Numbered from the stretch's first letter, positions 11,150 through 22,545 are shown. The stretch is DNA of 64,000 nt from Tretioscincus oriximinensis (GCA_022410635.1 JAJVDF010001827.1:17842-81841); one strand, 5' to 3'. Program-made: numbers and translations. Notes: generated from the sequence alone by a model not told the origin.

Positions 11150-12014
11150 ATGGCTTATAGCCCAGTTGGTGGGGAATTTGCTGTCGCTGAGGCTCCCAGC
11201 ACTGGCATTCAGTGGGACCTTCTGACATGTTGCCTCTGGGACACGCCAGTGGCTGGAGATCCCTCCCGTATGCTGCCACCTGAGGTGGTAGTGGAGATGT
11301 CTGGTGTGCCGTTGCTGGAACTGGGGCAAGCCAGAACCTTGGCCTTCCAGCCTTTGGCCATGAGATCACCGCTTGTACCATGTGACCTTCTCTGGTGGCA
11401 CTGAGGAGCTGCCGGGGTTCCTAACCCAGGTCGGGGCCTACCTCTCATGCTATGGGGGCATGTTCACTTCTGAAGCGCACAGGGTGCAGTTCGTTCTGGG
11501 CAAGTTGAGGGAAGAGGCCCAGGAATGGTTACTGCTCCTGCAGCGGTCAGATGCGGAAGAGTTGAGATCCATCCAGGTGCTTACCGAAGGGCTCTGGGAG
11601 CATTTTGGTAACCCGTACTGGTGCGAGCTGGCGATAGAGCGACTACGCACGATCACCCAGGGTTCCAGACGGGTCATCAATTATGCCTCAGAGTTCCGGA
11701 GGTATGCTGGACATGTTTCGAATTGGTCTGAGGAGCTCCTCATCCACCAGTTTCGGGATGGTCTCCATCCTTCTATCCTGGCGGCGACGGTCACAATGCC
11801 GGCTCCTCGTACCTTGCAGGGCTGGATCCAGCAGGCCCAGGTGATGGTAGAAGGACGGTGGTCGGTGGACTTGGTGATTTGGCACCAGCAGTTCCTGGCG
11901 TTACAGACTTCCAGTGAGCAGACTACTCCACCTGCGATACTGAAGCGATGGCGAGGAAGCTGCTTTGGATGTGGTCAATCGGGCCATTTTGTCGCGGCGT
12001 GTGCGGCTTTATGA
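11150..12014 (+). pseudogene. gag: gag of gypsy element, frameshifted
   Basis: Gag would form the particle that packages the element's RNA. The first ATG after the LTR (11150) opens 84 codons. The frame then breaks near 11370-11400 and the rest continues in another frame to a stop at 12014. The second part reads like a Ty3/gypsy capsid (features such as LPGFLTQVGAYLSCYGG and VQFVLGKLREEAQEWL). It ends in a CCHC zinc knuckle, CFGCGQSGHFVAAC (11961-12002), the nucleic-acid binding motif. The same capsid fold underlies the domesticated PEG10/RTL family, but this copy lies between intact LTRs and has frame damage, so it is a mobile-element gene and not a domesticated one. Confidence 0.85.
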
Positions 12015-12159
12015 CAAAACAAGGTGCAGCATGCTAGTGTGATGGAGTGGTCCGGAGCACCAGCCAATCATGTGGGGGAACGTCGCACCACTGGTCCCTG
12101 TGCCCCGCCGATTGGTTCCTGCAGCTTGGATGGGGTCCCTTCTCCAGCTGCCACTCTTC

Positions 12160-12629
12160 ATAAGAACACAAGAACATTAGAACATAAGAAGAGCTATACT
12201 GGATCATGTCACAGCCCATCAAGTTCAGCATTCTGTGTCACACAGAGGCCCACCAGATGTACCTGGCAGTCCAAACAGAGGAAAGCAAAATATGCACCTG
12301 TTCATGACTCCCTGCAAATGGTATTTCAGGAGTCCTGCCTGTTGCTCCATCCCGGAGGCAACATCCAGACATCCATCCTAGTATCCACTTATACCCTTGG
12401 TGCCCATAAACCTGTCTAGTCTTGTCTTGAAACTATCCAAGCTGTTAGCTACCACTACCCCAAGGATCTTGGGGTGTTGGTGGACAATTCAATGAAAATG
12501 TCAACCCAGTGTGCAGCGGCAGCAAGATAGGCAAATTCCATGTTGGGGATCATTAGGAAAGGAATTGAAAACAAGTCACCAAATGTTGTTTTGCCTCTTT
12601 ATAAATCTGTGGTGAGGCCACATTTGGAA
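12160..12629 (-). mobile_element. CR1-like LINE insertion with 5' inversion
   Basis: From 12160 to about 12470 the minus strand carries a CR1-like 3' UTR; its 3' end is the run of CATAAGAAC-type units at 12159-12195. From about 12465 to 12629 the same LINE's RT region lies in plus orientation (protein text MLGIIRKGIENKSPNVVLPL). This order matches the twin-priming product known from LINE insertion, with several hundred bases of RT lost at the switch. CACTCTTC occurs at 12152-12159 and 12630-12637 as a possible 8-bp target duplication. Confidence 0.75.
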
Positions 12630-12637
12630 CACTCTTC

Positions 12638-13225
12638 TTCTCCATTTCAAACTTACCCTGGCCAATATGCTACAAGTGCAGATAACATTGATTGGCCCAT
12701 CTTGCTCCATGGGCCTGGTGGTCTGGGCCACTATCGACTCAGGGTGCTCCAGGTGCTTGTTGCAGACGGATGTAGCCAAGAGGCTGGGTGTTCAACTAGG
12801 TCCGCTGCACAACCCTGTCAAGTTTATTATGATGGATGTGAGCCACGTGTCGGGGGCGTGGCATCCTGAATGACAGGCAAAGTTCTAATAGGGATTGGCT
12901 TGCATTGGGAGGCTGCAAGCCTATTGGTGGCAGACAATGTTATCTATGAACTGGTATTGGGTGTCTCGTGGTTGAAGATACACAACCCAATGATCAACTG
13001 GGTAAATAGAACAGTGACATTCACGGCAAGCTGCGCCTTGCACACGTGCGCATTCGCCAATGCCAATTTAAATGGTACAAAGGTTATGTCATGGGGTATA
13101 GCTGGGGAACATACGGAACTACTGTTCTATACACAAGAATTGCCGATGGACAACAGGGTCTTGATGGGCATACCAGCTGAATACTGGGACTTGGCTGCAA
13201 AGTTTGATGAGACAGCTTGTGACAA
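12638..13225 (+). pseudogene. pol: pol protease region of gypsy element
   Basis: Two overlapping frames (12667-12873, then 12870-13238) cover a retropepsin-like aspartic protease. The catalytic triplet Asp-Ser-Gly is at 12736-12744, in the context VVWATIDSGCSRCLL, and a second conserved patch is VLGVSWLKIHNPMINW. The protease would cut the Gag-Pol polyprotein. A stop and frame change near 12870 disrupt it. The linker toward RT is cut by a CR1-like LINE at 13226. Confidence 0.8.
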
Positions 13226-13713
13226 GAGGGTGATCTGATTGAAGAGTACAAAATCATGCATGGGATCGACAGGGTGAATAGAGAAAAAATGTTTTCTCTA
13301 TCACACAACACAAGGACCAGAAGGCACTCCTTAAAACTATTGAGTAGAAAAGTGAGAACAGATAAAGGAAAGTATGTTTTCACCCAGAGGGTTGTCGGCC
13401 TGTAGAATTTACTTCCTGAAGAGGTAGTGGTAGCTAACAGCTTGGATAGTTTCAAGCCAGGACTAGATAGGTTTATGGACATCAAGGGTATAAATGGATA
13501 CTAGGATGGATGTCTGGATGTTGTTTCCGGGATGGAGCAACAGGCAGGACTCTTGAAATACCATTTGCAGGGAGTCATGAACATGGGCATAATTTGCTTT
13601 CCTCTGTTCGGACTGCCCAGGTGCATCTGGTGGGCTTCTGTGTGACACAGAATTCTTGATTTGATGGGCTGTGGCCTGATCCAGTATGGCTCTTCTTCTT
13701 CTTATGTTCTTAA
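13226..13713 (+). mobile_element. CR1-like LINE insertion, 5'-truncated
   Basis: Plus-strand copy starting inside the RT C-terminus (GTGATCTGATTGAAGAGTACAAAATC-like text, as at 48430) and running through the 3' UTR to the TTCTTATGTTCTTA terminus at about 13713. It splits the linker between protease and RT of the gypsy element: protease text stops before it, and the LPHRSSDCA motif typical of this linker resumes directly after it. Confidence 0.85.
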
Positions 13714-14480
13714 CCTCCTGCCTCACAGATCTTCTGATTGTGCTCCATGTCGAAAATAGAGACTGCTGCTCTGCGGAACTTTATTTACTCTAACTTGAAA
13801 TGAGGCTTCATATCTTCCTCAACCTCTGCAGTGGCAGCTCCAGTGTTCTTCCGCTGCAAAAAAAGGGGGGAGCTGCAGCTGATTATGGACTATCGTGGAC
13901 TGAACGCAGTATCATGGGGCAACCGCTATCCACTGCCACTTATTTCAAAACCTTTCGTGCACTTACCTAATGGGACTGTTTTTTCTAAACTTGATGTCCA
14001 TGATGCTTATTATCGGGTCTGCATCAGGGAGGGGGATGAATGGAATGCCACATTTAATTGCAAATTAGGGGTGTTCAAGTATCACGTGATGCTTTTGGGG
14101 TTGAGGTACCTGGCATGTTTACGTCCTTCATAAATGAAGTCTTGAATGACTTCTTGTATGAAGGGGGGGTGGTATACTTAGACGACATTTTGATTTATTC
14201 TCAGGACATGCAGGAGCACATTAACCTGGTTCAGGCTGTGCTGCAAAGACTGCTTCAAAGTNAACTGTATGTGAAGCTGTCTAAATGTGAATTCTATCGC
14301 CCTAAACTTGACTTTCTGGGGTACCGCATTTCCGCAGCTGGGGTAGAAATGGACCTGGCAGAGGTGGAGGCGGTGCTCAGCTGGGAGGCCCCCAGAATGA
14401 GACAGCAGCTGCATAGCTTTCTCGGCTTTCTACCTCCAATTCATCCCCAACTTTGCCGCCATCACCATCCTGCTTACTGA
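13714..14480 (+). pseudogene. pol: pol reverse transcriptase of gypsy element
   Basis: RNA-dependent DNA polymerase fragment. 13831-14133 holds the N-terminal motifs (MDYRGLNAV, then VFSKLDVHDAYYRV with the first catalytic Asp). A frameshift near 14090-14110 moves the rest to 14058-14480, which contains the active-site YLDD at 14175-14186 and LYVKLSKCEFYRPKLDFLGYRI-type text. An N at 14262 falls in one codon. 13714-13830 is a decayed lead-in with stops. The gene is dead, but the catalytic aspartates are still encoded. Confidence 0.88.
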
Positions 14481-15015
14481 TTTGTTAAAAACTNGTAAAG
14501 AGGTGGTGCCAAAGCCCAGCAGCAGGTTGGATTGGTCGCCAACCTGTCACTAAGCTTTTACAATGTTGAAAACCTGTTTTGTACAAGAACCGGTACTTGG
14601 GCATCCGGACCCTGCTCAGCCACTTGAGGTTCAAGTGGACACATCAGATGTGGTAGTCAGAACCATGCTACTACAGTCAGATGAAACTGGCCAACTGCAC
14701 CCCTGCGCCTACTTCTCCAGGAAGTTCTACTCCACTGAGCGGAACTGGCCCATATGGGAGAAGGAGGCTGCAGCTGTCTACTGGGCACTTGAGACTTGGT
14801 GGCACCATAAGAAATTGGAGGCGCTCCAAACCCCACGGAAGCTGTCTGGGAAGCAGCTGCAGTGGGCCCAGTATTTCCAATGCTTCAATTTTGTGCTCAG
14901 TTATGTACCTGGGCACAAAAACTTTCTGGTTGATGCTTTGTCCAGGTTGCCTCAGCATGATAGTAAAGGGCCTAAAGTGTTGCACACTGTTTTCATGCCT
15001 CAGCAATTGAGTTAG
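14481..15015 (+). pseudogene. pol: pol RNase H of gypsy element
   Basis: RNase H would remove the RNA strand during cDNA synthesis. The best frame is 14563-15015, with LEVQVDTSDVVVRTMLLQ (first catalytic Asp), a CAYFSRKFYSTERNW block and the terminal GHKNFLVDALSRL motif. About 13 residues expected between YWALE and KLEALQTPRKLS are missing, so a small deletion removes another conserved acidic segment. The tether at 14481-14562 carries at least one stop. Confidence 0.85.
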
Positions 15016-15018
15016 GGT

Positions 15019-15860
15019 GTGGTCACAAGGGCTATGGCTAAGGCTGGGGCTACTGCTAGAGACTTGCCACTGGGGTTCCAGTCTGCTCTGGCTAGTAACT
15101 CTTGGTTCCTGCAGCACAGGAGTGAGCTGGACTTTAAGGATGGCTGGGCACTTCGGGATGGTAGGATTTATGTTCCGGAGGCCCTCCGCTTGGACATTTT
15201 GGGCAGCTGTCATGGGGCTAAGGTTGCTGGATATTTTGGGTTCCTGAAGTGCTGGCACTTGCTATGCAGACAATTTTGGTGGTCGGGTGTGTAAGGAGAT
15301 CTGAACACTTATTTGAAAAACTTTGCTATCTGTGCCACTTCCAAGTGCCAAGAAGGGAAGCCCAGGGGGTTGCTGCAGCCAATTACTGCACCACTTCCTG
15401 CACCTTGGTCCCATATTGGGATGGATTTTATAACTGACTTGCTGGAAAGTAAGAGGTGCACGATCATCTGGGTGGTTACTGACTTATTTTCTAAGCAGGT
15501 CCATTTTGTCCTATGTTCTAAGCTGCCTACCGGCCAGGATCTTACTGAACTATTTATCCGGCACATTTTCAAATTCCATGGCCTGCCGGATAAGGTTGTG
15601 AATGACCGAGGGATACAGTTCACATCCCGTTTTTGAAACTCTTGGACATTTTCCCTGGATTATCCACAGCTCACCACCCGCAGATGGACGGACAGACGGA
15701 GAGGGTTAATCGAACAATACCTCCCCTGTTATGTGACCTGGCAACAGGACAATTGGGTGAGTCTCTTGCCATATGCAGAGTTTGCTTATAACAACTCCAT
15801 CCACACCATCACAGGGCAGTCACCATTTTGAATCGTATATGGCACGGAACTGAAGGCGCT
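15019..15860 (+). pseudogene. pol: pol integrase of gypsy element
   Basis: Integrase would insert the cDNA. 15019-15294 is the N-terminal zinc-binding region (LDFKDGWALRDGRIYVPEAL), ending at a stop. 15313-15636 is the catalytic core with Asp in GMDFITDL (about 15418) and Asp in VVNDRGIQFTSRF (about 15602). After a frame change, the HHPQ...DGQTERVNR text is readable at 15672-15715. A short deletion just after it appears to remove the segment that carries the catalytic Glu. The text NWVSLLPYAEFAYNN follows near 15755. At least three breaks. Confidence 0.85.
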
Positions 15861-16076
15861 GCCTCTTTTACTTCCTGCTGCCTCAGACCCCATGTTGGCT
15901 CATTGGGCCATTTTGGTTGCCGCAGGATGGGACTGTGTTCGAGAGGCCTTGGAGGGCGCAAAGAGTGCTTACAAAACTCAAGCCGACAAGCACCGAACTG
16001 CGGCTAGTTTCAAGGCGGGGTCTTCGTGTATTTGTCCATGAAGAATCTCTGCTTTCTGCAGCCATCCTAAAAACTT

Positions 16077-16508
16077 GTGGGGCTTTTTCAAGTCCGTCGC
16101 TGCATAGGCCCAGCGGCGGATGAACTGGAGCTTCCAGCTCACTATAAGATCCACCCAGTGTTCCATGTTAGCCTGCTAAAGGTTGCTACTGAGGTCCCTG
16201 GCACGGCGCCACCTCCCATCCTGGTGGATGGGCACAAGCACTTTGAGGTGCAGGACATTGGGGACTCATGGGTTCAGAGTGGGAAGTTACAATATTTTGT
16301 TCTCTGGAAGCACTTGTCTGTTGCTGAATATTGCTGGGTGGACACACAGGACGTAAAAACTGGGCTGGGTGTTTCACAACTGCTACCCCCTAAAACCAAG
16401 AGGGGTGGGGTGATCTTGGGGGGGCGGGATGTCACGAGTGCATGGCATGTATATAGGTTTGTGTGGGGCTGTTATACTGCTTGTATGTTTTGGAGGGAAA
16501 CCTCTTGA
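16077..16508 (+). pseudogene. pol: pol C-terminus with chromodomain
   Basis: The frame begins in integrase C-terminal text (LELPAHYKIHPVFHVSLLK). It then carries a chromodomain-like segment, FEVQDIGDSWVQSGKLQYF followed by VLWKHLSVAEYCWVD (about residues 58-92). Chromodomains of chromoviruses bind modified histones and direct integration. The aromatic-cage pattern looks weakened (Cys where Thr/Asn is usual before Trp). The frame runs past the start of the right LTR at 16430 and stops inside it at 16508, about 26 residues into the LTR. 15861-16076 is pol sequence with no intact frame. Confidence 0.82.
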
Positions 16509-16741
16509 GCTCTAGGGATTTTTGGAGGGAAACCTGGAATGTTCAATTGCAACCAATCTGTGTTGAATGTTTTAAGTGGGAAAATGGGAATGCACTGATT
16601 AGACAAAGGATTGTATAAATATAGCTGCCTTGGCAGCAGGCAATCACTGCAGACCTAACTCACTCTCTAGAGTTGCAATAAATCACTTTCAGAGCTGGTA
16701 ATCACTTGTCTGGGTATTCATTCAGTATCGAGAGTCTCACA
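16430..16741 (+). repeat. Right LTR of gypsy element
   Basis: Begins TGTCACGAGT directly after a G-rich polypurine tract (about 16411-16429) and ends GTCTCACA. The TATA box is at 16614-16621, the predicted transcript start at 16646 and AATAAA at 16677-16682. GAAAC follows at 16742-16746. Confidence 0.93.
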
Positions 16742-16746
16742 GAAAC

Positions 16747-17295
16747 TTTTCAATTCCATTATTGCATCCATTGATCTCATTTTATTGACTTTAGGATCAT
16801 AAGAATAATCAAAAAAGGCTTTTTTGTCTCTCAGCATATGGTAAATTAGTTCAGAAGTGTAGCTTTCTTTTCTTAACATATAACACAATACATTTGCAAG
16901 AAAATAGAAGAAGACTAGCCCCTATTAGGTAATAACAGTGATCATTGATAGCCAAGGTATCAGCCCCAAATATTTGCTGGAGCATGAAATGATATCTATC
17001 AAAATATATTTCTTCCAACATTAGTTCAGAATGTCAGTGGCCCTTTTATACAGCATATTTCTCACTTTGAGTACACATGATACTAATGAAGAATAATACT
17101 TTACTCCTGCAAAAACTATTGATCCCTAATGTGCAAGAATTCGTTCAAATACTTATTCTCAGTTTCCACAGAGGAACACAGACACCAACATAGATTAAAA
17201 ACGTTTAAGCTTACTATAAAGTCCAATGAAATACCCACAAATGCAAAAATGTATTACAAAGAGTTCAAACACATGGCTGAGAATTTAATTCTTTC
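16747..17295. other. Spacer
   Basis: AT-rich; no gene or repeat recognised. Confidence 0.5.
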
Positions 17296-17655
17296 ATAGA
17301 ATCAAAGAGTTGGAAGGGACCTCCAGGGCCATTGGGTCCAACCCCCTGCTCAATGCAGGATTCATTAAACCATCCCAGATAAATGACTTCCAGCAAAGAC
17401 GAACTCAACACCACCTGTGGCAAACTGTTCCACTGGTTTATCACCCTTACTGTTAGAATCTAAACTACATCTCCTCCCTTGCAGTTTCATCCCATTGTTT
17501 CTAGTCCTTCCATGTGCCAATCAGAACAATGTTGATCCCTCTGCCCTGTGACAGCCCTTCAGATATTTGTAGACAGCCATCAGGTCTGCTCTCAAGTCTT
17601 TTTTTCCAGTCTAAACATCCCTAGATCCTTTAACCTCTCCTCATAGAAAGATGGC
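17296..17655 (-). mobile_element. CR1 LINE 3' end
   Basis: Best-preserved CR1 terminus in the window. On the plus strand it starts TCATAGAATCA (the inverted octamer tail), then GAGTTGGAAGGGACCTCCAG and CCAACCCCCTGCTCAATGC, and continues into the CR1 3' region with ATCCCTCTGCCCTGTGACAG and CTCTCCTCATAGAAAG. On its own strand it is the last 350 bases of a 5'-truncated CR1. Confidence 0.9.
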
Positions 17656-19085
17656 AAAAGACAATGGTGATTGTGGTTGCTTGCCATACTCCTTGGCAGT
17701 GCCATGGCTCTTTAGAGCAATCCCCAAAACGTTTGTCATCGCTATTGCTCATGTAGTATAGAAGCAGGGTAATCTCCATTTCTGGTGATGGTGAAAATTT
17801 GTGGGAGCTGCTCTAATGGGTCATATAATCGTCAAGAAGTGTACCAAGTGGCCACAATCACCACTGTCCCCTTGCCTTCTTCCTTGCCCAAGCAATATAA
17901 TACCATTGCCATTCTGGCTGGCTGGATGCATCCTTCTTTATCCCACCTCTTGCTGTCCTTGATTGGCCCTCAAGGAAATGTTACTGAAAGAGAGGGAGGC
18001 CAAGCATGGTGGGTTTCAAAAAGTGAGCATGTACATCCCACGGGGCGTCTTATGCTACTATTCTTGAGCTATAGTACATAGGTTATGCACATCCTAGAAG
18101 CAATAATATGAAAAGAGTTTTAATGAAGCACTTGAAATACCCCCTTTAATGTCATCAGGTTTATGCATATTTACAAAGTCTTTAGTGCAGAAAGGAGACA
18201 TCAGTTTTTACTTGTAGTCACTTGACCTTTTAGTGCTAGTGGAGTAAAGGTAAAGAGCCAATAGACATGATTTAATCGGACCAGAGCTTCAAAACACTGA
18301 CGTATCCTTTAAACCTTCCTTCTTTTTGTCTTTTCTTTTAAAAACAAGGAGGAGATAAGGTAAAAGAAAATTTTCTTTCTTTCTTTCTTTCCTCATGCCG
18401 GCCAAATACAATCTTGCTCGGCTAAAATGCTTTCCTTACCAAACAGGTAACAGAAGAAGATGGCTGAGGGAATAGTGTTTGCCTTTGACATCCATGTCAT
18501 ATGTGCATGTTTTTACACTGAATGTATAATACAATGCAAGTCTGAATTAAGATGGAAAGAATAGTATTCTTGCAAGCAGGGGAAGGGGAGAGAGCTTTTA
18601 CCAAGAGAGGGGGTTCCTTCGGTGTATTTATAATCAGGTAAAACACCAACTACCACCATAAAAGGCCCTATACATAGTGTNGAATGGAACTTTCCTGCCA
18701 CACATACAAATAGGCATAAGTCTATTTTTGCAACCTTCCAGAACTGTCCAATCTGCTCAAAAGTAGCAAAGGAAATGTATGGAATGAACTGGAGGTGCAG
18801 TATATATCTTAGATCTCCTTATGCCCTGCACTCCAGGCTTTGGGAGTTCTTCTGCCTTCCCTAGAAAACCCCCCTCTTCCCCAAGGATTAACTTCCAGCT
18901 GTGTGTGTGTATGTACTTAAACTGAGCTGGAGATAGTAGAAAACAGTAAAGGGATCTCTATTCCATTTTGCTGCTTTCTGTCCACTTCTCCCCCTTGTGA
19001 CAACTCGACCTATATAAATCCATTTTATAGTGCATTACATACTGATATGAGAAACTGTGGTTTGCTTTGTATTCTTTTATATAAT
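17656..19085. other. Spacer with small simple repeat
   Basis: A (TTTC)n tract lies at 18370-18391. The 98-codon frame at 17785-18081 has no domain I recognise. No gene called. Confidence 0.5.
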
Positions 19086-19165
19086 AATTGTGTCTGTATT
19101 TATTAATTGCTTTTTAGGCACCTTGAGCAGGACATGGAAAGGCAGTATATAAATACAAACTGATA
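19086..19165 (+). mobile_element. LINE/SINE tail relic
   Basis: GCACCTTGAGCAGGACATGG, then AAAGGCAGTATATAAATACAAA, is the generic CCTTGAG...GGCAGTATATAAAT 3' tail found on L2 elements and squamate SINEs. Confidence 0.45.
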
Positions 19166-19635
19166 CTTCAACCTACGTTTTATAACTGTTCACCATTATG
19201 CTTTAAAATTATTTGCTTTTGGAACAATTCTTTGGAAAAATAATCCTGAGGGAACTGTATTTGCAGGTACTGTTAAAGATGGCATGCTCAGTTTTTACAC
19301 TCTAATACAAGATTCTATTTCACAAGCTGCAGCAATACAGATCATTGACTTGAATAATCCCCCTTGATCCTTTGTGTCCTACAAGGAGGAGAACTTGAAT
19401 AAACGCAAAGAACTCGCCCTCATACAGTCTCTGACTCAAAAAACATCAGCTTCCAAAACCTTTCTAAAGTTTTTACTTAACTCTAAACTGTTAGAATCAA
19501 ATAGGAAGTAGAAAATAGGAAGCACACATCTCAGAAAGTGTTTCCTTTTCACCGCAGAACTTCCCTGATCCTCTTTAGAAGTGATTTTTTACATTCTGTA
19601 TTGCTGACTATAATAACTATGGGATGCAATTCAAA
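19166..19635. other. Spacer
   Basis: No gene or repeat recognised. Confidence 0.5.
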
Positions 19636-19725
19636 AATGCTCTCCTTCCCCTACTTTTCAGATATTGTTGTTTTAATATGTGTTTGATTTTTATTGTTAA
19701 TTGCCCTGAGACCGTTTATTGACAT
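19636..19725 (+). mobile_element. L2 LINE 3' UTR relic
   Basis: Matches 6530-6630: CCTTCCCCTAC, CAGATATTGTTGTTTTAATATG, TTTTTATTGTTAATTGCCCTGAG. The terminal part is lost. Confidence 0.55.
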
Positions 19726-22545
19726 GGATTTCCATTCATTATGAAAATAACATTAGATGATGACTTAAAAACAAAAACAATGCTGTTAAATATAAGCTAG
19801 GGTTACAACAACAACAATAAAAGGGACTGGAATTTTGCAGCTTTAATGGATGTGAAACAGAAAATTTTTCACTAGATGCATGCAGCATGTTGGAAAAATT
19901 CCTTCTTTTCACATTCATTAAAACTGAAAAACTTGGTTGTTTTTTTTGTGGAAACCCTAGTAAAAGTGGGACATATTTCTTTAAAAACACCTCAGATTTC
20001 ACTATCTTTATGCCTGATCCTGCTGATTAGGAAGGATTGTTTAAAATTGATGGGCAATCAGTTCCAAATGCCTTATTAATGATAACTATTCTTCTCACTT
20101 GAAAATGGAGCTTCTATACTTATTGTTAGTATGATGAAGTAATTGTACTCTTTTTGTTGTATTCTTCTTGTGCATTTCTTATGTGTGTTTGCACTTGCAT
20201 AATTTTCGTAGCTACTCCCATAGTGGTTTAAATGTACAAGCAGATTTGCTTAAAAGGGTGTCCATGCGAAAACTGGACTCAGGAATGCAATACATTTTAC
20301 CCCTTTATATGTCTTACAGTTTGCTTAAATCGAGGAATGAACATACTTTATTCACGTAGAAGATAATGACCTAATTTGATCTTGGCAGGAACATGGCCTA
20401 TGGTAGCTCAGAATGGTATGTGGACAACAAGCCCCTTAGACCACTTTATGGAACAGAAATAAGGCCAGGTGCAATCTGATAGTCCAGTTATAAGAAGTAG
20501 TACTGAAATAGTAATAAGGAAATAGTACTGAAAATGCACAGAAAGGAACATTTGTCCTGGTTGATGACAGCTCAAGGAAATGCTGAACTTAAGCATGAGT
20601 CAAAGCCTGAAAAACTGATTGCAATCATGTATGTTCTATCAAATTGTATTTTTAGAATGATAAATAGATTCCTTTAAATTTTCACCTGCAATTTTTTTTC
20701 ATTTGCATCTTCCTTTATCCTGCACATACTATTCATACATGGTATGTGTTTTGCTATAACAAAATACAAACAAGATGAAAGTTTACAGCTGTTTTATCTT
20801 TATCACAAGGAGTTGCCCCCTTGTGCTATTTCATTCACATTTATATTCTGGCCTTTCATCTACCTAAATCCATGTATTATCTCTCACANGTGGTAATGTC
20901 AACAAACACAGCCTTTGGGTACTTCAGATAAAGTATATATTCAGATAATGTATATATTTTGTAAATGACTGTGCAGCAGCAGTCCCACCCACAATATGCA
21001 GCAGGCAGTTGCAAGTGAAGTGTTCTCACTAACTTCTTGCACTAATGAACTGTAAAAAATGAATATTATTTCTCATTCCAGAGCTTATTTTTCTGGTTTC
21101 TAAAAATAAATAAAACTAGAAAGAATGTCCTGATCACTTGAATTTATTGTTAACTATCGGAAAGTGAGAAATAAGCTTTTTTATGGTATTTTTTAATTTC
21201 AGATCTCAGTTTTAAACCTTAATTGCATTGTTGACATTACCAGTAGAAATACTTGAAAATGTTTTATATTCTGTATCTCTGTGTTTAATAATTAGATGAA
21301 CTTCAAAGAACACTACTTTACATAATGCAGCAATAGCAAGCAGTTCAGTACAAAATGATTAGTAGACCTTGATATTGTGATCTACCTGTGACCTAGTCCA
21401 AAAACTGCATTTCCATCATTTGGGGACTGCAGCTAGCTTTCAGGAGCACTTGAAGCCTGGAGTTGGTGTGGGTTCCAGTTTGCTGGACAGATAGCACTGT
21501 TCTAAATCAAACATCTCCATGGTGCAAACTAGAAGGCTTGATGGTCAAAACCAATTTATTTAGAGCACAGAGAAATGAATGAAGAAATATCCAAAAAATT
21601 GATTGTCCCTTTTAATTAAAAGGAGGTAGGAGGAGCAGGGAATTTATCTTGGGTGTAATACATGAAGTCCTGATTGTGCACTCTTCTTGACTTTGATCTA
21701 GAACCAGGTCAAACAAGCTCAAGTTGGTTAAGATCAATTTTGAACAATTTGTTAAAAGAAANAAAATACTGAAAAAAATCACTAAATAAAGGACTATTGA
21801 ATCAAACCACTTTAAAGCAAACTGTTTATCAAGTATCTCTGGTTTTCCTCATATCAAATTAACCTTCTAAAGCAAGAGTGTAGTTGGGTTCAATTCAAAC
21901 TTGGTTGAATCATCAAGTTTGTTTAGAGCTGAATTGGTCTTGAACTGAATATTCACATCTCTAGGACTTTACAGGCACAGAATTAAAGATTTAATTTAAT
22001 GCAGATTAGAGGTCATAGCATCCACATATAATTTCTAATCTATATTAAATACCAGAAAAGCATCTTTTCAAAAGATTAAATTTGGGATAAGGCCACTGGT
22101 ATCCATCTACTATTGGGTCTAAGCCATTTTAATAGCTTTATCATGTGTAGATGAAGCCTAGTTTTAAGGCTAAATATAAGTAGTTAATTCTGTACGTATA
22201 TTAAATTCATTAGAACATCCCCTGAACCTAGCATGTTAGAATACATATTATTCAGTTGCAAGAAGAAAAATATAGATTTCTTCTGTATTTGCATCCCTAC
22301 AGTGAAAGCACAAGTTAGAAACTTGTGTAATATTCTTAGGTAAGCATTTTTGTTAGACCTTTTGACATACCAACCAAGAATAGGTTGCCATTCAATATAC
22401 ATTTCTTTTGCTACCATTTTAATAACTCAAAGTGAACATTTTCTTATCACATTTTTCTTCATCACCTTATCACATTTGCATATGCTTTGTCATGTCCCAT
22501 ACACAGTTTCTTATAAATACCTGACTTTTACATTAGTCCCTTAGC
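19726..22545. other. Long AT-rich spacer
   Basis: No coding frame with a recognisable domain on either strand. 21690-21965 is rich in TTCAAACTTG/GAACTGAAT words and may be an old repeat. Single Ns at 20889 and 21762. Confidence 0.5.

Larger units (their letters stand above)
10808..16741 (+). mobile_element. Ty3/gypsy chromovirus (sushi-like) retrotransposon
   Basis: A structurally complete 5.9-kb provirus-like insertion. It has two LTRs of about 305 and 312 bp (TGTCA...TCACA), a 5-bp target duplication GAAAC (10803-10807 and 16742-16746), a G-rich polypurine tract just before the right LTR, and the order gag, protease, RT, RNase H, integrase, chromodomain. The chromodomain and the RT/RNase H text place it with the chromoviruses near vertebrate sushi elements. 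My hand alignment of the LTRs gives about 24 substitutions over roughly 300 positions (near 8%) plus indels, so the insertion is not recent. All reading frames are broken. Two CR1-like LINE pieces (12160-12629 and 13226-13713) landed inside it later. Confidence 0.93.

Noticed and set aside
11108..11448. Minus-strand frames opposite gag
   Set aside because: Antisense shadows of the gypsy gag frame.
11373..12014. Domesticated gag gene (PEG10/RTL-like)
   Set aside because: It sits between matching LTRs, is frameshifted from its own start and is followed by decayed pol, so it is an ordinary dead element.
14677..15258. 193-codon minus-strand frame opposite RNase H and integrase
   Set aside because: Shadow of the GC-rich pol coding strand; the sense strand has clear family motifs.
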